NCBI GenBank assembly: GCA_028279365.1
Contig: JANQNX010000014.1
Location: 62,001 to 126,000 of the forward strand
From: Gammaproteobacteria bacterium
GTDB taxonomy: Bacteria > Pseudomonadota > Gammaproteobacteria > Eutrophobiales > Eutrophobiaceae
Length of the DNA stretch: 64,000 nt
Direction: 5' to 3'
Shown: in pieces, positions 24,862 to 34,218 of the stretch
Layout: each line of letters opens with the position of its first letter
Position numbering within the stretch: position 1 is the first letter of the stretch
The notes under the pieces: generated by a model
The model's input: the letters and a program-made list of their open reading frames with translations, nothing else
Told to the model about the DNA's origin: nothing
Databases searched by the model: none
Translations under genes and position numbers: made by a program

Positions 24862-27800
24862 TTAAACAGGCTCAGGTTCTTCAACTGTTTTTTCGGATTC
24901 ATTTGTCGTTGCTTCAATCCCTTCGAAAGCATTAAACAAAAGCTTTTTTGCAGCAGGCCGAATTATATTAGTATCCACCTTTATATTTGAACCTTCCCGG
25001 ATAAAAAACAAAGTCATATCTGAGACTTCTGATAAACGTGGTTCAGCTTCATCCGGTGCAGCCACAAACAACTGTAGCCCTATTGAGTTTAAATATTGTC
25101 CAGCTTGCCGTGTGTTAGCATTATCCATTTTCTGGAAAGCTTCATCAGCCAAATACAGACCAAACCCACCGGATAAGTTGCCGGCTTTATCACGCTCAAT
25201 ACGATACGCACTTGCTAATGATGCACCCATAGCAACATAAAATGGTGTGCTTTGTTCACCACCTGAATTAAACCCCATTTTTAATGATAAAGGTTCTTCA
25301 GTTTTATTTTCTTTATCTTTAACCATAATTTCATATTGATAGTAATGCCTGTAATCTAATAAATCATCTACCGCATCATCAGTTTTCTTTTTATTGATAG
25401 GCGGTTTATCTGTTTCATCCATATCCAAGATACGATGAATTATTGACATCACTTCTTCATTACCAGAATCCGTATCAAAGAGTGTGTTATTGTCAGCTAC
25501 ATTCTGCTCATTTAATGTTTCAATGAATTGTAAAAAACCCTGATATTCAGCCTTACGCTCATACCGGAAATGATATGAAAGTCCTGAGGAAAAAGGGCGT
25601 CGATTTAATTCATTATTAAGCTCATCAATGCGACGGCGCATCGTATTAAACTGGTTTTTCAATTTTACGGAAACATCACTTCTAAAAGAGCGTTTCACAT
25701 TTTCTAATGCTTCTGCTTGTTCCTTCTCTTTTGTGTGTAGACCTAAATCAGTTAATCTCGATACATATTCATCAATGCGTTCCAGGTAATTGTTAATTAA
25801 TAACTCCGCCATTGTATTAATTTCAATACCTTCGACACCATGCTCTTTGTTATAACCATTAATGCCATCCTGACCCTTTTGAAGAGAAGAGCTGTATCGA
25901 ATATTTGCATCATGCAATTGATCATCGCAGTATTTTATCGCTTTATAATTTGAATCCATTTCTTCTTGCGAATGTTTTTCATAAACACGTTCTAATGTGT
26001 CAGCGGCATGGCTTGCATCATAATAACTGTTTTCTGTTGCATGTTTTCGATCTGCGTTTAATTCAGGAATTCGTTTTTCTTTTTCTAACAGATTAGCTCT
26101 TTTATCTTTAAAAAGTGTTTTTGCAGAAGAACGATTACTGTTGGAATCGAGCAAGTTTTTCTCAAGACGAGTAATTTGATCATGTAAGGTTGATTGTTCT
26201 TGTCTTAAGCTTTCTGTTTGGCTTGTATCAATTGCATCAATCTGTCTTTGTATATCTGCTAATTGATCGTTCAATTTGTTAATGTGAGCAGTTTGCTTTG
26301 CAATTGGTGGCATGATTTCCAACCGTTCCATGAAGCGCCGCAAATCATCATGAGCGGACTCGGTTTTCTTAAACGTTTCTTCTGTATTTACTAATTGATT
26401 GCGTAACTCTTTTTCTTTTTTCCCCAAAAGTTCGATCTGTTGCGCCGAAATCGTTTTGCCCAATTTTGGAATATCGTTCATATACAATCGTTGAATGCCG
26501 GCCTGTCGTTTAAACATACCGTCAGGCGTTAATGCGCGATCGCTTTTCATTAAGTCACGGGTATCCTCAACTAACCCAATGTTAGAGAGTAGGCGTTGCA
26601 GGTATTTTACTGCGAGTTCAGACTCGCCTTTAATTAATGTTGATGCAGTATTGGGGGCGATTTTATTGTGCCATGTAGATACTTTTGCCGTATCAACCAC
26701 AATGGCACCATGAAGTTCTTTTTTCATAGAACGATAAATAGATACAGCTTCATGCGCATCTTTAGGATCGACGATTAATGCTTCTGTGTTTCCCCGTAAA
26801 AAAGCTTCAATGGCTAGTTGCCAACGTTCATCAGTGACCTCAACTAATTGACATACCGGTGTCGCTTCAATACCCTTTTCACCTAGCACTGCAATTAGTG
26901 CTTTTGTGTTGAGTGATAAATCTGCTTTCCCGGAAGCAATATTTTTAACTCGATCCACTAAGGTTTCGAGTTCAGTTAATTCCGTTGATTGTTTTCTGTT
27001 TAATTCGTAGGTTTTTTGTTTTAAACGCGTCGATTCATTGTCCAACGGTGTTAATGCGGATGACACCATTGTGTCAATAGCTGCACCATCCGCAGCCCAG
27101 GCATTACCACCAACAGAGATAATGGTTGTTATTTGATTGATAATTTTATTAATCTCATCCGATAGATAGTCAGCGTGTTTCTCACATTGTGTTGCAAGTG
27201 ATAGAGCGCCTCTTGAATCTCTTAATTCTTTCTCAGCAGTCGCAATTGAATTTTCAACTGTCTTCTTTTCGCCTAGTTTTATCTTTTTATTCGCTTCATT
27301 TTTATCTTTATTGATAAGGGCTGATATTTCTGCGTGTTTGACACGGGTATCTCCTAGCTGTGCATTGGACTGGCGATATAAACGATAAGCATCTTTAAAT
27401 ATTGTAATCTGTTTTGCCATATCCTCTTTAAGAGTTTCAATTTCCGTGCTCAAGGCATCAAATTGAATTTCTGACTGACACCATTTATAAGAGGCTGCCC
27501 GATTGGCATGACTACGAGCTGTTTCAAATAGCTTCTTAATCCCCGCCATTTGTTTAAGTTGCTTTTTAATCAAAACTATTTCATCTGATTTTTTTTGAAA
27601 TGATTGATAACCTTCTCGCATTGCCGCCACATCAAGTGGTTCAGCATCCAGAATATTTTCTTTGACAAAGTCAGAAACTGAACCTTTGAGACTAGATAAT
27701 GCAATAGAGCGGGTGAATGAACGTTTAAACTTATCCACATCAACCGGTCTATCCGGGTATGACAGTGTTTGTGTAAGTTGTGCCAAATAAGCCTTACTGT

Positions 27801-28335
27801 TTGATGGAAAATATACTCCACTATCCCTAGAGGCTTGTTTTATATTTGCCTTAAGATCGGAATAATTCCTCGGATAAGATTGGCCGTCATTTAAATACAG
27901 GAAATCACCGAGTTTTAGGCCATATTCTTCGACAACAAAAAAACCTTCAATTGTTTCACCAGACTCATTAATATTGGCATGTAACGCTACACCTACAGTA
28001 GATTCAACGCCGGTATCAACATCAGTAAATACAAGTGCGATACGACTTAAGGCATCATTGCGAGGGCGTAATTCAGAGTTTTCATCCAATGATTCATCCA
28101 GTTTGATTCGCCCAAGAACATAGCCTTTAACATCGCGAATACTTTTATCCGGTGATTTAGCATTAGGTTTCCAATACGTTTTATTACCGCCGAGTAACAC
28201 ATATTGAATTGCATCAATAAAACTTGATTTGCCGGCACCATTTTTTCCGGCCAACATAACATTGCCACTTATATCCCATTCTTCGGCTTGAAATAAATAC
28301 CAGTTAACTAAAATTATGCGTGTTAACGTTTTCAT
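24862..28335 (-). CDS. jetC: Wadjet defence protein JetC (SMC-like ATPase)
   Basis: 1157 aa, MukB/SMC-like. Walker A GKNGAGKSS at residues 30-38, long coiled-coil arms on both sides of a hinge-like middle region, ABC signature SGGEQ at 1024-1028 and Walker B ending LADEAFQKMD at 1062-1071. It is the DNA-loop-extruding motor of the complex. The start overlaps the end of jetB by 4 bases (ATGA). Full length with intact ATPase motifs. Confidence 0.93.
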   Translation of the reverse strand: MKTLTRIILVNWYLFQAEEWDISGNVMLAGKNGAGKSSFIDAIQYVLLGGNKTYWKPNAKSPDKSIRDVKGYVLGRIKLDESLDENSELRPRNDALSRIALVFTDVDTGVESTVGVALHANINESGETIEGFFVVEEYGLKLGDFLYLNDGQSYPRNYSDLKANIKQASRDSGVYFPSNSKAYLAQLTQTLSYPDRPVDVDKFKRSFTRSIALSSLKGSVSDFVKENILDAEPLDVAAMREGYQSFQKKSDEIVLIKKQLKQMAGIKKLFETARSHANRAASYKWCQSEIQFDALSTEIETLKEDMAKQITIFKDAYRLYRQSNAQLGDTRVKHAEISALINKDKNEANKKIKLGEKKTVENSIATAEKELRDSRGALSLATQCEKHADYLSDEINKIINQITTIISVGGNAWAADGAAIDTMVSSALTPLDNESTRLKQKTYELNRKQSTELTELETLVDRVKNIASGKADLSLNTKALIAVLGEKGIEATPVCQLVEVTDERWQLAIEAFLRGNTEALIVDPKDAHEAVSIYRSMKKELHGAIVVDTAKVSTWHNKIAPNTASTLIKGESELAVKYLQRLLSNIGLVEDTRDLMKSDRALTPDGMFKRQAGIQRLYMNDIPKLGKTISAQQIELLGKKEKELRNQLVNTEETFKKTESAHDDLRRFMERLEIMPPIAKQTAHINKLNDQLADIQRQIDAIDTSQTESLRQEQSTLHDQITRLEKNLLDSNSNRSSAKTLFKDKRANLLEKEKRIPELNADRKHATENSYYDASHAADTLERVYEKHSQEEMDSNYKAIKYCDDQLHDANIRYSSSLQKGQDGINGYNKEHGVEGIEINTMAELLINNYLERIDEYVSRLTDLGLHTKEKEQAEALENVKRSFRSDVSVKLKNQFNTMRRRIDELNNELNRRPFSSGLSYHFRYERKAEYQGFLQFIETLNEQNVADNNTLFDTDSGNEEVMSIIHRILDMDETDKPPINKKKTDDAVDDLLDYRHYYQYEIMVKDKENKTEEPLSLKMGFNSGGEQSTPFYVAMGASLASAYRIERDKAGNLSGGFGLYLADEAFQKMDNANTRQAGQYLNSIGLQLFVAAPDEAEPRLSEVSDMTLFFIREGSNIKVDTNIIRPAAKKLLFNAFEGIEATTNESEKTVEEPEPV

Positions 28336-28988
28336 GATTCTTCCACTTCTCCTTCAACCACCTCATCATCATTGTCTTCCAATTCCTGGAAGTCAGCATT
28401 GATATAGCCCGCCATCATTTCCATAACATTACCAGTACAAATTGATTCGATGCTTGGGTATATCTGAATCAATTGATTTTCAGGATTGCCTTCTTCATGT
28501 GTCAGTTTTATCAGATAGCGTTCTTCAAATACGCTCAGAATGTCATAAAAATCAGACTTCTTTTGCGGTAAACTCCTTCCTGTGACTTGTTGATAGGCCT
28601 CTTCAAAATCAATAAGTGCTATCGATATAGAACCATCGTCTTCTTGTTCCCAGTTATTCACTTTTTCCTGGTAAACATGCCGAAGCATCATCAGCATTAA
28701 TGTCTCTTCCAGTTTCATACGTGCATAAAACTGCTTTGGTACGATACCGACATAACGTTGATTTTCATTAACAACTAATTGATGATTAAAAGATTCAAAC
28801 AAATTATGAAAATAGTTATTAAATCGTAATATCAAATCATATGCTTTCCTGGAACGCTGATGTGATTGAAACAAGAACTGTTTAGTCATTAATTGTTGTG
28901 CCGTTTTGTGAAATTCATCCGGTTCTAGTTTCTCGTTATCTGGATTTTCATTATTACGCCTAATAATGTCCTCTAGTTCTTTAAACAT
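28332..28988 (-). CDS. jetB: Wadjet defence protein JetB (DUF4194, MukE-like)
   Basis: 218 aa, a DUF4194 protein corresponding to the KITE/MukE-like subunit that binds the kleisin JetA and the JetC heads. Winged-helix-type segments lie at about residues 70-170 (KQFYARMKLEETLMLMMLRHVY), and the tail is very acidic (EELEDNDDEVVEGEVEES-like). It follows jetA by 17 bases and overlaps jetC by 4. Confidence 0.88.
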   Translation of the reverse strand: MFKELEDIIRRNNENPDNEKLEPDEFHKTAQQLMTKQFLFQSHQRSRKAYDLILRFNNYFHNLFESFNHQLVVNENQRYVGIVPKQFYARMKLEETLMLMMLRHVYQEKVNNWEQEDDGSISIALIDFEEAYQQVTGRSLPQKKSDFYDILSVFEERYLIKLTHEEGNPENQLIQIYPSIESICTGNVMEMMAGYINADFQELEDNDDEVVEGEVEES

Positions 28989-29005
28989 ATTTCATTCCTT
29001 AAAGA

Positions 29006-30481
29006 CTATTTATATCGGTCAATTACAACTTGAGTTGTTTCAATATATTCATTCGTGAACTTATTCCCTGTTTCCGTTAGATGATACTTTTTAGATAACT
29101 GCGGGAATTGGGTATTAACCTGATTGCTTTTTAATGCTTGTGTCACGGCTATACGATGTAGGTTTATGACATGGAAATAATCTTTAGCCGTTCGTATTGG
29201 TATTTCGCTTAATTCAAATGTGACTTTATTTCCCATTTTCTCTTCGAGAAATTGAGTCATACTTTTATCAGTCACTTTCATTTGCATTCGTGCTAAACGA
29301 GCCAAGCGCTGACGCTTGACCGAATCAGAGACCTCATCATCTGGTTGACTGAGAACAACAGCACGTGGTTCGGGTGGCTTTCTAGGTTTACGCGCTTTAT
29401 AAAACCGATCTTCACCCACTGGCTCACGACAACTTATCGGGACTGCAATCGTTGCACCAGGGTATTGTTCGCTTATTGCCACAAGTTTATTTATAAGATA
29501 CTTAATTAAACGACTATTTTCTTTAGGTGAACGTTTTGCAAACTTAATGACTGCATCAATTCGTTGACTGTAACGGGTTCCCATTAAATCAATGGCATCA
29601 AGTTGTCGTTCAACATTACTAAACACCGTTTGTAATCGCGAAAGATCTCGTTGTAACTTTTTTTCTGGTTCTCGATTATCTATTTCTCTATAACCACGAA
29701 GTAATTGTTGATAACTTTCTTTATCCAATCGCAAGTTTTGAATTTGTTCCAATAGATAATCACGCAGAAATAACGGATTATTTTTTGTTTTTACTGCAAC
29801 GTAATCACGAACAAAAATTTCTTTGAGGAAATCGCTGTAAAAAGTTTTCAATGTTTCTGCTGCTGAAGGATCATTTCTCACGCTGTCATAAAGATATTTG
29901 ATTGACCAACGAATACTATCCAGGTGACGTGAAAATCGATTTGCGTTACGCGTCAGTTCGATAAGGTTATCTGCACCATTAAACGGATCTTCGACAATGC
30001 TTTTAATATCATTGCGAAAACTTTTTAATGCCCCTGAAGCCACTAAAGGCCTTGCTTCAGCAATTTCCATTAAAGCAGAGGCTAATAAAATAACGGGCTG
30101 TGGCATCGAAACATAAACTTTATAACCTCGTTTTTCTTCCTGTAACCAGCCGCTATCAACTAAGTTTCGATATAGATAACCAGTTTTATCTTCCGCGTTT
30201 AAAAAACTGTTATCTTCTTCTTCGTTTTTGGCAGGTAAATAAGAGGAAATAGAATCAATGGTTGATTGAATTGTATTAATGACCATGAGCCTTGCTTGGC
30301 CAAACTCACTGACATGATCGTCAATCTCAAACAAAGACAAATAGAGATCTTCAATTACCCGCCAATAAATTAACCGGTAACCGGACGTTAGAGGCCTGAA
30401 TATGGTTCCAGGCAATTTGTCAAAAAGCTGTTTTTTATTCACATATGTAAGTCCGTTTTTTTTGTATGCAAAATAAATCAC
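29006..30481 (-). CDS. jetA: Wadjet defence protein JetA (kleisin, MukF-like)
   Basis: 491 aa counted from GTG 30481; another GTG at 30442 (residue 14) is possible because JetA proteins commonly begin near LPGTIFRPL. The segment FRPLTSGYRLIYWRVIEDLY and the winged-helix and helical regions fit the JetA family that bridges the JetC heads. First gene of jetABCD. The four genes together are a complete Wadjet system acting against plasmids and some phages. The Wadjet type (I-III) is not certain from sequence alone. Confidence 0.85.
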   Translation of the reverse strand: MIYFAYKKNGLTYVNKKQLFDKLPGTIFRPLTSGYRLIYWRVIEDLYLSLFEIDDHVSEFGQARLMVINTIQSTIDSISSYLPAKNEEEDNSFLNAEDKTGYLYRNLVDSGWLQEEKRGYKVYVSMPQPVILLASALMEIAEARPLVASGALKSFRNDIKSIVEDPFNGADNLIELTRNANRFSRHLDSIRWSIKYLYDSVRNDPSAAETLKTFYSDFLKEIFVRDYVAVKTKNNPLFLRDYLLEQIQNLRLDKESYQQLLRGYREIDNREPEKKLQRDLSRLQTVFSNVERQLDAIDLMGTRYSQRIDAVIKFAKRSPKENSRLIKYLINKLVAISEQYPGATIAVPISCREPVGEDRFYKARKPRKPPEPRAVVLSQPDDEVSDSVKRQRLARLARMQMKVTDKSMTQFLEEKMGNKVTFELSEIPIRTAKDYFHVINLHRIAVTQALKSNQVNTQFPQLSKKYHLTETGNKFTNEYIETTQVVIDRYK

Positions 30482-31129
30482 ATGTTAAATATTCTAACAT
30501 ATAGCAATACTTATAGTGTTTTATTCATTTTATTGTGCTTTGATGACATTTTATGCAATTAGACACTGATTTAAATGAATCAAAATAACTAGCCCTTATG
30601 GCATAAACACTCACAAAATTAGTATCAAGAAGCCATATTGATAGAGTTGGAGACGTTTCTTTATTCGAAGAAACGTATCAATACAACGGCTTTAGTTAAG
30701 CTTTTTTGTGTCTCGTTTTTCTGCGCAAAGCAATATAAATCGTTATATAAAACCTGCCCTAGGTAATATTGTATATCGTCCCAAAGAACGGTGTTACTTC
30801 ACTAAAAGTATTTTTAAGAATTATTTTATTTAATATTCAATTGATGAGTGTATATAGTTTGAGTCTGATTTCGCTGAATATTCCCAAAAAACTCAATTCC
30901 ATATCAATCCTGAAATAGTTGATGTTAATTTGAATCAGAATGAAATTTATAAACAGAGATTAATTTTGGCTAAACTAAATGATATTGTAGAATATGCGCT
31001 CCACTTGAACTAATAACAACTCAAAAACTATATATATCCAAAATGGCAAATAAGTTTTTTAAATGTGTCAAAGAACATACTCACCTTTCAAGAGAGAGCG
31101 ATATCCAAGTCCTTATTTTTATCCATAGT
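30482..31129. other. AT-rich gap between the Wadjet genes and the tmRNA region
   Basis: About 650 bases with no complete gene. It holds a 9-bp hairpin ACGTTTCTT/AAGAAACGT with a six-base loop (30653-30676). It also holds a 51-codon open stretch on the plus strand (30861-31013) that reads like the end of a protein, described separately. No integrase, att repeat or insertion sequence is visible. Confidence 0.5.
30861..31013 (+). pseudogene. Possible C-terminal fragment of an unidentified gene
   Basis: An open stretch of 50 codons ending in TAA translates to a protein-like sequence beginning ESDFAEYSQKTQFHINPEIV and ending YALHLN. It has no start codon and a stop lies two codons upstream. The composition looks coding and not random, and it lies in the gap beside the defence system, so it may be a remnant of an earlier occupant. 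I do not recognise the family. Confidence 0.3.
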
Positions 31130-31280
31130 TGGAGTTTAGATTCTCGAAAACGTATTTCCGACGTTTTCTACCGCGCATATTCTTAGGCGGCGGTCGTCGC
31201 TCTCGGCCATCCATGGCCTTCGCGGCATTTGTGCATCCATTCACGTCATCGTCCTGGCTACGGGAATTCAATCTTCGCTG
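31130..31280. repeat. GC-rich block, possible dispersed repeat
   Basis: About 150 bases with much higher GC than the AT-rich DNA beside it, containing the palindrome GGCCATCCATGGCC-like core and repeated CGGCGGTCGTCGC runs. It gives only a short Arg/Pro-rich frame on the minus strand that does not look like a real protein. Such blocks are often dispersed intergenic repeats. Only one copy is in this window, so that is a guess. Confidence 0.3.
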
Positions 31281-31286
31281 ATAAAA

Positions 31287-31310
31287 CAAAAAAACCTCCA
31301 TAAAGGAGGT
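31287..31310 (-). terminator. Rho-independent terminator of the tmRNA gene
   Basis: Minus strand ACCTCC/GGAGGT stem (31310-31305 with 31299-31294) with a five-base loop and seven T after it. It begins 14 bases beyond the tmRNA 3' end. Confidence 0.85.
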
Positions 31311-31324
31311 CTTTTTGTTTTATA

Positions 31325-31687
31325 TGGTGGAGGCGGGGAGAGTCGAACTCCCGTCCGCAAATCTTCTGCCATTGGTTCTACATGCTTAGCCGACTCTTTA
31401 AATTTAACTGCATGCTACCCGAACGGCAGGGAAGACAGACAGCGATTCTGCTTAAGTTTTAACAAATCCACCACAGACAAGCTTCATTGCGATCTTGTGA
31501 GAGTCGACGCCTGGGTCTGTGTGCACAAGCACAGCAACAGTCAGACGGCACTAAGACTGGTTATTAAGCAGCTAGTGCGTAGTTGTCTTCGTTGGCAACT
31601 ATAAAGTATGCAGCTGTATTTACGAGGTGATCTGCGCCTCGGCATGCCCCTCAGGTTTGTTATCCACGTCGAAGCCATTACGCCCCC
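31325..31687 (-). ncRNA. ssrA: Transfer-messenger RNA (tmRNA)
   Basis: 363 bases. The 5' end GGGGGCG (31687-31681) pairs with CGCCTCC next to A-CCA at the 3' end (31325-31328). The 5' part has the conserved GTAATGGCTTCGACG and the 3' part the T arm with GTTCGACT. The tag reading frame at 31596-31561 gives ANEDNYALAA followed by TAA TAA. It rescues stalled ribosomes with SmpB, whose gene lies 400 bases upstream on the same strand. Confidence 0.97.
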
Positions 31688-31754
31688 AATGGTTTCCTGA
31701 GTCTTTACTACAATTACGAAGAAATTGAATTATAGACTATTCTGACGAGAAGGT

Positions 31755-31880
31755 TTAATGAATCTTGTCGAAATGGTTTTCGGTTGTCTCTTCTGAATCA
31801 TCCACTTCTATCGTAATAGCCTTGTTATTGCTCTCGGTCTTCCAGAAAGCCAATAATGAAGAAAGTAATTTGTTTATCAT
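31755..31880 (-). CDS. Possible 41-aa small protein
   Basis: Between smpB and the tmRNA gene, the minus strand has ATG 31880 to TAA 31755. The product is 41 aa: an amphipathic N-terminus (MINKLLSSLLAFWK) and an acidic C-terminus (EVDDSEETTE). The ribosome binding site is weak (AAGAGCAGAGCA). The rest of 31688-32084 holds no other gene, and a TATAAT-like box on the minus strand near 31730 may serve ssrA. Low certainty. Confidence 0.3.
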   Translation of the reverse strand: MINKLLSSLLAFWKTESNNKAITIEVDDSEETTENHFDKIH

Positions 31881-32084
31881 TGCTCTGCTCTTAATTTCTA
31901 TTGTTTAGTAATTTGATTAAATAGTAGTAATAGCGTTGTCATGTTTACAATGAAACTTACTGATAGAGATAATAGATAAAAGTTATCATAGCTATATAAG
32001 TGTCAACTACATCACATTCAAGCTGCGAGTTGTCGTGTTGATGTGACAAATCCAGTCAAACAAGCAGTGCTAATCAAAAAAAGA

Positions 32085-32549
32085 TTAATGTTTCATGATT
32101 CGTGATTTTTGACGATCCCAATCGCGTTGTTTGATGGACTGACGTTTATCATGCTCTTTCTTCCCTTTGGCAATGCCAATTTCCAGCTTCACTTTACCGT
32201 TTTTCCAATACATCGCCGTGGGTACTAATGCGAAACCTTTGCGTTCGACTGCGCCAATCAGTTTATTCAACTCACACCGGTGTAGTAATAATTTACGGTT
32301 GCGGCGTGGGTCCGGGGTGAAGTGTGTTGAAACAGTCGGTAATGGGGTAATCAACGCACCGAAAAGAAAGGCCTCATTATTCTTTAACAGAATATAGCTC
32401 TCAGTGATTTGTACTTTCCCCGCGCGTAGACTTTTGACCTCCCAACCTTCCAGTTGCAGGCCAGCCTCATAACGTTGCTCAATAAAGTAATCGTGGCGCG
32501 CTTTTTTATTCAAAACAATGGTCTTGTTGCCACTTTTTTTGTCGCTCAT
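32085..32549 (-). CDS. smpB: SsrA-binding protein SmpB
   Basis: 154 aa, full length. Conserved SmpB segments are present: [20 protein letters not shown], the GWEVKSLR core, and the basic C-terminal tail ([19 protein letters not shown]). It carries tmRNA to stalled ribosomes. Adjacent to ssrA as in many gammaproteobacteria. Confidence 0.97.
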   Translation of the reverse strand: MSDKKSGNKTIVLNKKARHDYFIEQRYEAGLQLEGWEVKSLRAGKVQITESYILLKNNEAFLFGALITPLPTVSTHFTPDPRRNRKLLLHRCELNKLIGAVERKGFALVPTAMYWKNGKVKLEIGIAKGKKEHDKRQSIKQRDWDRQKSRIMKH

Positions 32550-32602
32550 GTGTATTGTCCGCGTAATTATGCGGCGGATTATAGCAGGTTAGTGCCGCTG
32601 CG

Positions 32603-34216
32603 TTAGATGGCTTTGATTAATGCCTCGGTCGCCTGCAGCCTCAGCGTATTAACATAGTCCAGGGCCTTTTTTGATTCGCTGGAAATGACCAGCGCATTAT
32701 CGATATACAGTAAGCCAATACATTGCTGCTTATTGAACATCGGATAAATTAATAGATTACGTGGCAGCGTCGTTTTTTTACACCAGTCAGGAATCTTTTC
32801 CAGCAACGGCGAATGTGCGACATCGGGAATAAATATGTCTTGCTGATTTTCTATGGCGGTGTTGAAGACATCATCCGAGATAATAATGTCGAAGCCGAAT
32901 TGTTTCATGATGTTGCCCATATTGATCCCGGCACCATATTCGGCCCGCATCTTTTGCTTATCAGTGTCAGGGAGTAACAGCATGACATGCTCGCAATCAA
33001 GACCGCGATGCAAACTGTTTACTACAATCGTCAAGGCGCTGGTTAATTCAAACGGTTGATAAAGCAGGCCGGATAATTTGGCGATACCAAAACATAATGC
33101 CGCTTCATGGAAGCCTTTTTGACTAACAACCTTATCTTCTCCTTTTACCGGACTGTCTTTTTTCTCCGGTGTCTTGTGTTGAGTAAAGTCATGTTTAACA
33201 AATGACAGGTAATTGTTACAGAATGTATTGTTTTTATAATCAATTGCCAATGACTCGCAATAGCTGATTAAATCATGTTGCAGATACTCAAGCATTTGCA
33301 TGAGTTTGTTATATTCAAGATGAAAGCTGGCTTGATAGCGCTGCATAATCAGTTTCAAATGATTATTGGCACGTTCAGTATTTCCGCAACCGGCAGCCTC
33401 GATGATTTCGTTAGTCAAGGTCGATAATTGCGAGAGATGTTCCTTAATCGTGGCAGGTTTGACCGTTGGCTTGCTTGGCTTAGCCTGTATTCCGTTAATG
33501 ACATTTTTGGGTAACTCCCATTCACAGGCAATGTACTGGCCTATGTCAGCAAAACCAATGCCGAAAACACGTTTGCTTGCCGACTCTTCATCCATACCTT
33601 TTTCAATCATCAGATTCAATACCTGTTTGTATTCATCAGGCAAAAAATAAATCGTGATCTGTTTTCCCAGGTTGTGGAACATGCTTGCCAGAAACGCCTG
33701 TTCCGAATCAATTGATTTTGATTTTTGAGTCAGTTTTTTCGCAAACGACGCGCTCAGAAATGATTGGCAGGCATTACTCCTTAATATCTCTGTCATCGTT
33801 CCATTATTCAATTTCTCAAATAGCATGATACTGATAGACAGTGATTGAATCTGTTTTAGCCCGAGAATGACGACTGCCCGTGAAATTGTCGTAATTTCTC
33901 CGCCAAACTGACTATAGAGCGACGAGTTAACAATACTGAGTATTTTGCTGCTTAGTGACTGGTCTCTGAGAATGATCTCTGATAGTTGTTCAGCGGAATC
34001 ATTGCCCTGTTCCAGTTGCATTAATTCCGACATGTTCTTGCCCATTGCCGGAAAGTCTTTCTTCTTTTGCAGGCTTTTCTTGAGTGAGAGTAGTGTAGTC
34101 TGTTCTTTATTGGCCCGTTCGACTTCTGATTCCGGTGTCGTATTGTCAGCAACAGGTTCCGGGTGCTTATCCGCTTTTATAGTACTTTCCTGTTTGAACA
34201 AGGCTTGTGCTGACAT
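32603..34216 (-). CDS. HDOD - GAF domain signalling protein
   Basis: 537 aa. HDOD domain at about residues 50-250 (ILRDQSLSSKILSIVNSS, ASMFHNLGK). The C-terminal region (about 365-535) is GAF-like. HDOD domains are non-catalytic HD relatives found in bacterial signalling; no EAL, GGDEF or receiver domain is attached. It starts 2 bases after the kinase-HDOD-GAF gene and is clearly a paralogue of that protein's C-terminal two thirds, so the two are co-expressed. Confidence 0.82.
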   Translation of the reverse strand: MSAQALFKQESTIKADKHPEPVADNTTPESEVERANKEQTTLLSLKKSLQKKKDFPAMGKNMSELMQLEQGNDSAEQLSEIILRDQSLSSKILSIVNSSLYSQFGGEITTISRAVVILGLKQIQSLSISIMLFEKLNNGTMTEILRSNACQSFLSASFAKKLTQKSKSIDSEQAFLASMFHNLGKQITIYFLPDEYKQVLNLMIEKGMDEESASKRVFGIGFADIGQYIACEWELPKNVINGIQAKPSKPTVKPATIKEHLSQLSTLTNEIIEAAGCGNTERANNHLKLIMQRYQASFHLEYNKLMQMLEYLQHDLISYCESLAIDYKNNTFCNNYLSFVKHDFTQHKTPEKKDSPVKGEDKVVSQKGFHEAALCFGIAKLSGLLYQPFELTSALTIVVNSLHRGLDCEHVMLLLPDTDKQKMRAEYGAGINMGNIMKQFGFDIIISDDVFNTAIENQQDIFIPDVAHSPLLEKIPDWCKKTTLPRNLLIYPMFNKQQCIGLLYIDNALVISSESKKALDYVNTLRLQATEALIKAI

Positions 34217-34218
34217 GC

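Noticed and set aside
31119..31301. 60-codon minus-strand frame next to the tmRNA terminator
   Set aside because: Arg/Pro-rich low-complexity translation over a GC-rich block, running into the tmRNA terminator; no ribosome binding site. Treated as a possible repeat.
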